Assembly: GCA_015295885.1 (NCBI GenBank) | Contig: DVEE01000396.1 | Span: 1 to 8,869 of the forward strand | Length of the DNA stretch: 8,869 nucleotides | Origin: Leptolyngbyaceae cyanobacterium M65_K2018_010 | Lineage (GTDB): Bacteria; Cyanobacteriota; Cyanobacteriia; Phormidesmidales; Phormidesmidaceae | Direction: 5' to 3' | Shown: one piece after another, positions 1-5,569 of the stretch | Position numbering within the stretch: position 1 is the first letter of the stretch | How the letters are laid out: each line of letters opens with the position of its first letter | Notes under the pieces: generated by a model | The model's database searches: none | Seen by the model: only the letters and a program-made list of their open reading frames with translations | What the model was told of the DNA's origin: nothing | Made by a program: the position numbers and the translations under genes

Positions 1-150
1 CTGGTTGACAAAGAAAATGGGTGCATAGAAGAGGGTAAAGCCAATGCCCACCTGAGACAGCAGGCGTCCCCCCGCCAGAATCCAGACCTGGGAATTAAGC
101 TGAGGCAGCCAGGCTTGAAACCGCTCTTGCCACGGGTGGAGCCAGGCCAA
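1..150 (-). CDS. Major facilitator superfamily-type transporter, N-terminal fragment (runs off left edge)
   Basis: Only the first 50 codons are in the window. They read as a short polar N-terminus, LAWLHPWQERF, followed by LNSQVWILAGGRLLSQVGIG and a hydrophobic stretch through FYAPIFFVNQ. This resembles the first transmembrane helix and following loop of bacterial MFS permeases with the A-G-G-R-L-L-S-Q pattern. The start is inferred. No ATG exists in this frame near the beginning, but a TTG at 150-148 has a GGAG ribosome binding site eight bases upstream, inside the end of the preceding gene. That gene's stop codon (155-153) lies only two bases before the TTG, so the pair is probably translationally coupled. 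The substrate cannot be predicted. Family assignment rests on a short segment and is moderate; that this frame is coding is more secure. Confidence 0.6.
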   Translation of the reverse strand, partial: MAWLHPWQERFQAWLPQLNSQVWILAGGRLLSQVGIGFTLFYAPIFFVNQ

Positions 151-152
151 GG

Positions 153-341
153 TTAACGCTCCGGCAACCGCCGTGGGGGTCGCCGAAAGGCATCCAGTAG
201 GGCCACGGTGCCGCCAATCGTGCCCCAAAGCATCCAGGGACCCAGGTCATAGCCTTTGCGAAAGGCCACCTGGGCCGCCACCAGGCCAACGGCGCAGTGA
301 AGCAACATGGGAATAAAAGCCGGTGTAATTGAGTCTGCCAT
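153..341 (-). CDS. Small two-helix membrane protein, hypothetical
   Basis: This small reading frame encodes 62 residues from an ATG at 341-339. A GTG at 362-360 would add seven residues; neither start has a clear Shine-Dalgarno sequence, and I prefer the ATG because the extra residues look unstructured. The protein has a hydrophobic helix (about residues 6-28, IPMLLHCAVGLVAAQVAF), a short polar turn with RKGYDLGPW, a second helix (WGTIGGTVALLDAF) and a strongly basic tail (RRPPRRLPER). The K-G-x-D-L-x-x-W turn followed by a Gly-rich helix is seen in many small uncharacterised bacterial membrane proteins. It is expected in the inner or thylakoid membrane with the basic tail on the cytoplasmic side. 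It lies between GDP-fucose synthase and the transporter on the same strand. No function can be assigned. Confidence 0.6.
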   Translation of the reverse strand: MADSITPAFIPMLLHCAVGLVAAQVAFRKGYDLGPWMLWGTIGGTVALLDAFRRPPRRLPER

Positions 342-509
342 CGATGCGGGGCCAAAAAACACTTGGGAAATCTGGGTCTCCAGGCCAGGATGCTGCCTTT
401 CAGCCTTTACCTTAAAGGGTCGAGGCGTTTTCCGGCAATGGGGCCCTGCTGGGGTCCCGATTTACTCTGGGGATGTGACCTGGAAACCAAATTCCCCAGC
501 CCAGGCCCT

Positions 510-1451
510 TTAACCCCGAATGGAGTCGTAATGGTCTAAGAACCAGGCGTAGGTCTGCTCAATGCCGGTTTTCAGATCAGTCTTGGCCGTCCAGCCGGCG
601 GCATTCAACCGCGACACATCCAGCAGTTTGCGGGGGGTGCCATCGGGTTTACTGGGGTCAAACACCAGGTCGCCCTCATAGCCGACTACCGCTTTCACGA
701 TCAAGGCCAGCTCTTTAATCGAGACTTCCTGGCCGGTGCCGACGTTGACAAACTCCACCTGGTTGTAGGTGTTCATTAAAAACACCAGGGCATCGGCCAG
801 ATCATCCACGTACAAAAACTCCCGTAGGGGGGTGCCTGTTCCCCACACGGTTACAGTTGGGTCGCCGTTTACCTTGGCTTCGTGAAACTTTCGCATCAGC
901 GCCGGGAGCACATGGGAATTAGACAAATTGAAATTGTCATTCATGCCATACAAATTCGTCGGCATGGCCGAAATAAAGTTCACCCCATACTGGCGGCAGT
1001 AGTTTTCGCAGAGCTTGAGGCCAGCAATTTTGGCGATCGCGTAGGGCTCGTTGGTCGGTTCCAAAAACCCAGTCAGCAGGTAGTCCTCCTTCATGGGCTG
1101 GGGGCAGAGCTTGGGGTAAATGCAGGAGGAACCTAGGAATAACAACTTCTGTACCCCGTGGCGATAGGCGCTGTGGATGATATTGGCCTCAATCATTAAG
1201 TTGTCGTAAAGAAACTCTGCCCGGTAGGTATTGTTGGCCTGAATTCCGCCCACCTTAGCCGCGGCCAGAAACACATAGTCGGGTTTTTCCTGGGCGAAAA
1301 AGGCCTCCACCGCCGCCTGGTTCCGCAGGTCCAGTTCCTGGCTGGTGGGTAGCCGTAGATTTTCGTACCCTTGGGCTTTAAGGGTTCTGACCAGGGCACT
1401 GCCCACTAGGCCGCGGCAGCCCGCTACATAAATTTTAGATTGAGTATCCAT
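510..1451 (-). CDS. fcl: GDP-L-fucose synthase (GDP-4-keto-6-deoxy-mannose 3,5-epimerase/4-reductase)
   Basis: This is a complete 313-residue short-chain dehydrogenase/reductase of the extended type, close to the family's usual length of 310-320. It converts GDP-4-keto-6-deoxy-D-mannose to GDP-L-fucose using NADPH, in the cytoplasm. The Rossmann motif is near the N-terminus (VAGCRGLVGSAL, residues 9-20; Gly11, Gly14 and Gly17). The AAAKVGGI segment is at 63-70, the catalytic Ser in GSSCIYPK (Ser108/Ser109), and the YxxxK pair is Tyr137 and Lys141. Cys110 and His180 (in NSHVLPALMRKFH) match, with a one-residue offset, the epimerase acid/base residues known from the E. coli enzyme. PTNLYGMNDNF at 164-174 and the TPLREFLYVDD segment are also typical. 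The upstream sequence lacks a strong Shine-Dalgarno. The usual partner GDP-mannose 4,6-dehydratase is not beside it here, so GDP-keto sugar must come from a gene elsewhere or beyond the window. Likely role: fucose donor for surface polysaccharide or O-antigen. Confidence 0.95.
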   Translation of the reverse strand: MDTQSKIYVAGCRGLVGSALVRTLKAQGYENLRLPTSQELDLRNQAAVEAFFAQEKPDYVFLAAAKVGGIQANNTYRAEFLYDNLMIEANIIHSAYRHGVQKLLFLGSSCIYPKLCPQPMKEDYLLTGFLEPTNEPYAIAKIAGLKLCENYCRQYGVNFISAMPTNLYGMNDNFNLSNSHVLPALMRKFHEAKVNGDPTVTVWGTGTPLREFLYVDDLADALVFLMNTYNQVEFVNVGTGQEVSIKELALIVKAVVGYEGDLVFDPSKPDGTPRKLLDVSRLNAAGWTAKTDLKTGIEQTYAWFLDHYDSIRG

Positions 1452-1620
1452 AGGGCTTTAGTTTAGTGAGGGTCTGGCAAGCATAGCGCTGTAGATGGCT
1501 TACCCTAACTTGATGAGTTTGTCATGGGGGCCGAACAAGTGCAACGGCTGATCCAGGGAGTTTAGGCTTAGTTCACAATAGGGGTTTAGGTATTCCAAAT
1601 TCCGCTGGTGGTTTGCCCCC
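1452..1620. promoter_or_regulatory. Divergent intergenic region between fcl and the oxoprolinase gene
   Basis: These 169 bp must hold the 5' regions of two divergently transcribed genes. I see no convincing sigma-70 -35/-10 pair for either. The hexamer TTTAGG occurs twice on the plus strand (1561-1566 and 1585-1590), 24 bases apart, shortly before the oxoprolinase start; this could be an activator site or chance. No Shine-Dalgarno precedes the ATG at 1621 (bases before it are TTTGCCCCC). No small gene or RNA is evident. That this region carries regulation is inferred from gene orientation only. Confidence 0.4.
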
Positions 1621-4600
1621 ATGACCCCATCTTTATCCCCAGACCGGCGCTGGCAATTTTGGATCGATCGCGGTGGCACCTTTACCGATGTGGTGGCCCG
1701 CCGCCCCGATGGCCAAATCCTCGTCCACAAGTTGCTTTCTGAAAACCCCGATCGCTACGCCGATGCCCCCATCCAGGGGATTCGCGACCTGCTGGGTTTG
1801 GCCGCCGATCAGCCGATTCCCGCCGCGGCCATTGAGGCGGTGAAAATGGGGACGACGGTGGCCACCAATGCCCTGCTCGAACGGCGGGGCGATCGCACCC
1901 TCCTACTGATTACCCAGGGCTTTGGGGATGCCCTGCGGATCGGCTACCAAAACCGTCCCGATATCTTTGCCCGCCACATCGAGCGACCGGAAATGCTCTA
2001 CGAGCAGGTGATCGAAGTGCGGGAACGGATCAGTGCCCAGGGCGAGGTGTTGATTCCCCTCGAGGGCGCAGAGGCCGCTCGCCTCCGCCCGCTCCTCCGT
2101 CAGGCCTACGACTCGGGTATTCGCGCCTGTGCGATCGTGCTCATGCACGGCTACCGCTACCCCAACCACGAGCGACGACTAGGCGAATTAGCCCGCCAGG
2201 TCGGCTTTAGCCAAATTTCCATCTCCCACCAGGTCAGTCCCCTCATTAAACTGGTCAGCCGGGGGGATACGACTGTGGTGGATGCCTATTTGTCGCCAAT
2301 TTTGAGGCGATACGTCGATCGGGTGGCCCAGCAATTGGAGACAGGGGAGGGGGGAGAGAGGACAGGGGACAGGGGACAGAGGTCAAAATTTCTCCTCCGG
2401 AGACGCTACGCGAACAAAATTCAAAATTTGCCGCCTCACCCCCCCACCCCTCGCCTCATGTTCATGCAATCCAACGGCGGCTTGACCGATGCGGGGCTGT
2501 TTCAGGGCAAAGATAGCATTCTCTCGGGACCGGCAGGGGGCGTGGTCGGGGCGGTGCAAACCAGTCGCCAGGCGGGCTATGACCGTATCATCGGCTTTGA
2601 TATGGGCGGTACGTCCACGGATGTTTCCCACTATCGGGGGGAGTATGAGCGCACCTTTGAGACCGAGGTGGCCGGGGTGCGGATGCGGGCTCCGATGATG
2701 GCCATCCATACGGTGGCGGCAGGGGGCGGTTCCATCCTGAGTTTTGACGGCAGTCGCTATCGGGTCGGGCCCGAGTCGGCGGGGGCCTATCCGGGGCCGG
2801 CCTGCTACCGTCATGGCGGCCCCTTGGCGGTCACCGATTGCAATGTGATGGTGGGTAAGATCCAGCCCGACTTCTTTCCTAAAGTCTTTGGGCCAGGGGG
2901 CAACTTACCCCTCGATGCCGAGGTGGTGCGGCAAAAGTTCGTCGCCCTGGCGGCCGAGATCGAGCAGGCGACGGGGGATAGTCGTAGCCCGGAACAGGTG
3001 GCGGCGGGCTTTCTCGCCATTGCCGTGGAGAAAATGGCCAACGCCATCAAAAAAATCTCCGTGCAGCGGGGCCACGACGTTTCCGAGTACGTGCTCTGCT
3101 GCTTTGGCGGGGCGGGCGGCCAACATGCCTGCCTGATTGCCGAGGCCCTGGGTATGACGGAGGTGTTTCTGCATCCCTATGCGGGGGTGCTGTCGGCCTA
3201 CGGCATGGGCCTGGCCGATGTGCGATCGCTGAACGAGCAATCCGTTGAGCTACCCCTCACAGAGGCCAACTTACCTCACCTACGCACCCTCCTGGCTACC
3301 CTTGCGAATAGGGGGATGGAGGAATTGAGCCAGCAAGGATTTGCCATGCCTAGGGATGAGGCTGACCTACCCCATCCGATGGGCACCCCTGCTAAGGGGG
3401 GAGGGGAACGGCTGGAACATTCAAAATTCAAAAGGCAAAATTCAGACCCGGTGCAGGTCTTCCTCCGCCTTTTACTCAAGTACGAGGGCACCGATTCCAC
3501 GCTGACGGTGGATTTTGCTGGGGTTGAGGCGATGCAAGCGCAGTTCACGGCTCTGCACCGCCAGCGCTACGGCTTTGCCCAGGAGGACAAACCCCTGGTC
3601 GTGGATACCGCCGCAGTGGAGGTTGTGGGCCACACCCACAGCCCTGAGGAACCGGATTGGGTCAAGCCCCGCACCGCGCCTCTCACCCCCAAAACCACCG
3701 TGCCTCTCTACACCGCCGATCGCTGGCATCAGGTGCCGGTCTACCACCGCGATGACCTCTGTCCCGGCGATCGCATCCCTGGCCCGGCCCTGATTATTGA
3801 AGCCACCAGCACCACTGTGGTGGAGCCCGGCTGGTGGGGGACGGTGAATAGCAAGGGGCATTTGATCCTCAAGGCAGAAGTCAGGCTTCGCCCTGAGGCT
3901 CAGCCCGAAGGGAGTCAGAAGAGGCCCCTCGCCCTCGACCCTTCACCCTTCACCCCTCCCCCCGACCCGGTGTTGCTGGAAATCTTCAACAACCTGTTTC
4001 GGGCTGTGGCGGAGGAAATGGGCATTACCCTGCAAAATACCAGCTATTCCGTGAATATTAAGGAGCGTCTGGATTTTTCCTGCGCGATTTTTGACCAGCA
4101 GGGGCATTTGGTGGCGAATGCGCCCCACATTCCGGTTCACCTAGGGTCGATGGGGGAAAGTGTGCAGAGTTTGATTGAGGCCAAGGGCGATCGCCTCAAA
4201 CCCGGCGATGTTTATCTGCAAAACAACCCCTACAACGGTGGCACCCACCTACCCGACATCACGGTGATCACCCCCGTGTTTATCCCCTCCCCCTCCCCCT
4301 CCCCGCTTCCCCTCTTCTTCGTTGCTTCCCGGGGCCACCATGCTGACATTGGCGGCATTACCCCCGGCTCGATGCCACCCCACAGCACCACCATTGAGGA
4401 AGAAGGGGTGCTGCTCGACAATCTGCAAGTGGTAGACCAGGGGCGCTTTTTGGAGGCAGAACTGTTGGCGGTGCTGACCGGCGCCCCCTATCCGGTGCGG
4501 AACCCGACCCAGAATGTGGCCGACTTGCAGGCCCAGATTGCCGCTAACGAAAAGGGGGTACAGGAGTTGCACAAGCTGGTGGAGCACTACGGCCTAGAAA

Positions 4601-5502
4601 CGGTGCAGACCTACATGGGACACGTACAAGACAATGCTGAGGAATGCGTGCGTCGGGTGATTGATCGGCTCCAGGATGGCCAATTTACCTACCCGATGGA
4701 TGATGGCAGCCAAATTGCCGTGCGGGTGACGGTGGATCGAGGGCAACGCTGCGCCCGCATTGACTTTACGGGCACCTCACCCCAACGGCCCAACAACTTC
4801 AATGCGCCGACAGCGGTGTGTAAGGCGGCAGTGCTCTACGTGTTTAGAACCCTGGTGGATGACGATATTCCCCTCAATGCCGGTTGCCTCAAGCCCTTAG
4901 ACATCCACATCCCTGAAGGGTCCATGCTGAATCCCCACTACCCGGCGGCGGTGGTGGCGGGCAATGTGGAAACCTCCCAGGTCATAACGGATGCGTTGTA
5001 TGGAGCGCTGGGGGCGATGGCGGCTTCCCAGGGCACCATGAACAACCTCACCTTTGGCAATCAACGCTACCAGTACTACGAAACCCTCTGCGGGGGCTCG
5101 GGGGCGGGGCCAGACTTCCCCGGTACGGATGCGGTGCATACCCACATGACCAACTCTCGCCTGACTGATCCGGAGGTGCTGGAGTGGCGCTTTCCGGTGC
5201 TGCTGCGGGATTTCTCTATTCGCCAGGGCAGTGGCGGCCAGGGGCGGTATAGGGGTGGCCATGGGGTTGTGCGGGTTCTGGAGTTTCGGGAACCGATGAC
5301 CGCAGCGATTCTGTCGAACCATCGCCGGGTGCCTCCCTTTGGGTTACAGGGGGGTGAACCGGGGCTGGTGGGGGAAAATGCGGTGTTGCGGGCCGATGGC
5401 CGGGTTGAGCCGTTGCCGGGGCAAACCACGGTAGACGTACAAGTGGGGGACTGTATTCGGATTGCTACCCCTGGCGGCGGTGGTTTTGGTTCCTGCTCCT
5501 AG
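1621..5502 (+). CDS. 5-oxoprolinase (ATP-hydrolysing) / hydantoinase A-B fusion protein with four repeat-derived inserts
   Basis: A 1293-residue protein with the fused HyuA-HyuB architecture of eukaryotic-type 5-oxoprolinase, which hydrolyses 5-oxo-L-proline to glutamate with ATP and recycles the product of glutathione breakdown. The HyuA half (about 10-755) has DRGGTFTDV at 16-24, GTTVATNALLER at 77-88, the second phosphate-loop motif DMGGTSTDV at 327-335, AAGGGS at 366-371, PESAGAYPGPACY at 384-396, and CCFGGAGGQHA at 493-503. The HyuB half (about 782-1290) has NNPYNGGTHLPD at 868-879, RGHHADIGG at 904-912, GGSGAG at 1158-1163, a DAVHTHMTN segment, and a Gly-rich GSGGQGRYRGGHG at 1203-1215. 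The frame is uninterrupted, but low-complexity segments at about residues 240-279, 578-610, 757-781 and 888-897 look like inserted cyanobacterial repeats. They would lengthen a protein usually nearer 1200 residues in this phylum. The start has no clear ribosome site; the next residues (RRWQFWIDRGGTF) support it. Hydantoin or N-methylhydantoin as substrate cannot be excluded, though the fused form favours 5-oxoproline. Confidence 0.92.
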   Translation: MTPSLSPDRRWQFWIDRGGTFTDVVARRPDGQILVHKLLSENPDRYADAPIQGIRDLLGLAADQPIPAAAIEAVKMGTTVATNALLERRGDRTLLLITQGFGDALRIGYQNRPDIFARHIERPEMLYEQVIEVRERISAQGEVLIPLEGAEAARLRPLLRQAYDSGIRACAIVLMHGYRYPNHERRLGELARQVGFSQISISHQVSPLIKLVSRGDTTVVDAYLSPILRRYVDRVAQQLETGEGGERTGDRGQRSKFLLRRRYANKIQNLPPHPPTPRLMFMQSNGGLTDAGLFQGKDSILSGPAGGVVGAVQTSRQAGYDRIIGFDMGGTSTDVSHYRGEYERTFETEVAGVRMRAPMMAIHTVAAGGGSILSFDGSRYRVGPESAGAYPGPACYRHGGPLAVTDCNVMVGKIQPDFFPKVFGPGGNLPLDAEVVRQKFVALAAEIEQATGDSRSPEQVAAGFLAIAVEKMANAIKKISVQRGHDVSEYVLCCFGGAGGQHACLIAEALGMTEVFLHPYAGVLSAYGMGLADVRSLNEQSVELPLTEANLPHLRTLLATLANRGMEELSQQGFAMPRDEADLPHPMGTPAKGGGERLEHSKFKRQNSDPVQVFLRLLLKYEGTDSTLTVDFAGVEAMQAQFTALHRQRYGFAQEDKPLVVDTAAVEVVGHTHSPEEPDWVKPRTAPLTPKTTVPLYTADRWHQVPVYHRDDLCPGDRIPGPALIIEATSTTVVEPGWWGTVNSKGHLILKAEVRLRPEAQPEGSQKRPLALDPSPFTPPPDPVLLEIFNNLFRAVAEEMGITLQNTSYSVNIKERLDFSCAIFDQQGHLVANAPHIPVHLGSMGESVQSLIEAKGDRLKPGDVYLQNNPYNGGTHLPDITVITPVFIPSPSPSPLPLFFVASRGHHADIGGITPGSMPPHSTTIEEEGVLLDNLQVVDQGRFLEAELLAVLTGAPYPVRNPTQNVADLQAQIAANEKGVQELHKLVEHYGLETVQTYMGHVQDNAEECVRRVIDRLQDGQFTYPMDDGSQIAVRVTVDRGQRCARIDFTGTSPQRPNNFNAPTAVCKAAVLYVFRTLVDDDIPLNAGCLKPLDIHIPEGSMLNPHYPAAVVAGNVETSQVITDALYGALGAMAASQGTMNNLTFGNQRYQYYETLCGGSGAGPDFPGTDAVHTHMTNSRLTDPEVLEWRFPVLLRDFSIRQGSGGQGRYRGGHGVVRVLEFREPMTAAILSNHRRVPPFGLQGGEPGLVGENAVLRADGRVEPLPGQTTVDVQVGDCIRIATPGGGGFGSCS
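2338..2457 (+). repeat. In-frame repeat insert 1: ACAGGGG heptamers, palindrome and AAAATTC repeats
   Basis: Within the HyuA domain about 40 codons are made of repeat-like DNA. The heptamer ACAGGGG stands at 2341-2347 and again in tandem at 2362-2368 and 2369-2375, followed by a one-mismatch copy (ACAGAGG, 2376-2382). Next come TCAAAATTT, the perfect palindrome CTCCGGAG, the segment GACGCTACGCGAAC and then CAAAATTCAAAATTT (2415-2429), ending in a C-rich run. The translated segment (T-G-E-G-G-E-R-T-G-D-R-G-Q-R onward) is polar and low-complexity. It separates the helix ending RVAQQLE from the conserved strand MFMQSNGG. Such heptamer arrays and small dispersed palindromes are known in cyanobacterial genomes, mostly between genes. 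Confidence 0.75.
3355..3450 (+). repeat. In-frame repeat insert 2: CCCCT/AGGGG hairpin and TTCAAAA repeats
   Basis: A second low-complexity segment lies in the C-terminal part of the HyuA half. It contains a small hairpin (CCCCT 3386-3390, loop GCTA, AGGGG 3395-3399), a G-rich run, and CAAAATTC-type repeats at 3419-3444. It is translated as a Pro/Gly/Lys-rich stretch (G-T-P-A-K-G-G-G-E-R, then S-K-F-K-R-Q-N). The boundaries are approximate because they are judged from composition and not from an alignment. The core GCTAAGGGGGGAG (3391-3403) recurs in the caspase-like gene. Confidence 0.65.
3886..3963 (+). repeat. In-frame repeat insert 3 at the HyuA/HyuB junction: palindrome plus ACCCTTC heptamers
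   Basis: The linker between the two halves holds a hairpin with outer arms CTTCG (3886-3890) and CGAAG (3906-3910). Its inner arms are CTGAG (3893-3897) and CTCAG (3899-3903), interrupted by one symmetrical CC/CC mismatch around a single-base centre at 3898. Further on is a tandem heptamer ACCCTTC (3938-3944, 3945-3951) with a degenerate third copy ACCCCTC (3952-3958). Translation gives a Pro/Ser-rich linker (S-P-F-T-P-P-P-D-P) before the conserved start of HyuB (VLLEIFNNLFRAVAEEMG). Confidence 0.65.
4284..4304 (+). repeat. In-frame repeat insert 4: CCCCTC hexamers encoding (Pro-Ser)3
   Basis: A pyrimidine run with T every six bases (4288, 4294, 4300) encodes P-S-P-S-P-S-P-L-P at about residues 889-897. 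It lies between the strand TVITPVF and the conserved strand FFVASRGHHADIGG. The position fits a beta-hairpin turn in the HyuB domain, and the family normally has a short polar turn there. Confidence 0.6.
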
Positions 5503-5569
5503 GGCTGGACGTAACCGCAGTGGATGGCTAGACTGGCTAGTTCGAGGTGTCCGGTGTCTGCAATTCAGG
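5503..5569. other. Convergent intergenic spacer
   Basis: These 67 bp separate the stop codons of the oxoprolinase gene and the caspase-like gene. A GC-rich stem followed by a T run is absent on either strand. The only structure is a direct repeat GGCTAG at 5526-5531 and 5535-5540. Transcripts from both sides may therefore overlap, or termination may be factor-dependent. Confidence 0.5.

Noticed and set aside
95..355. Alternative minus-strand frame overlapping the small membrane protein
   Set aside because: Its Trp/Pro/Arg-rich translation is not protein-like. The competing frame gives two clean hydrophobic helices and abuts the transporter start correctly.
411..438. Possible minus-strand promoter (TTGCCG, 16-base spacer, TTTAAG) ahead of the small membrane protein
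   Set aside because: Each box matches the consensus in only four of six positions, which is within what chance gives in this much sequence.
441..463. GC-rich imperfect hairpin after fcl as an intrinsic terminator
   Set aside because: On the minus strand the stem is short and bulged and is not followed by a T run.
2338..2457. CRISPR-like array
   Set aside because: The repeats are 7-mers in tandem without unique spacers; this is short tandem repeat DNA.
2383..2814. Antisense open frame of 143 codons within the oxoprolinase gene (and similar antisense frames at 3472-3861 and 4897-5322)
   Set aside because: They lie opposite a gene with clear family motifs, have Arg/His/Pro-rich composition typical of GC-rich antisense frames, and resemble no protein I recognise.
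1621..5502. Oxoprolinase gene as a pseudogene because of repeat insertions
   Set aside because: All inserts keep the frame, no internal stop exists, and conserved motifs before and after each insert are intact.
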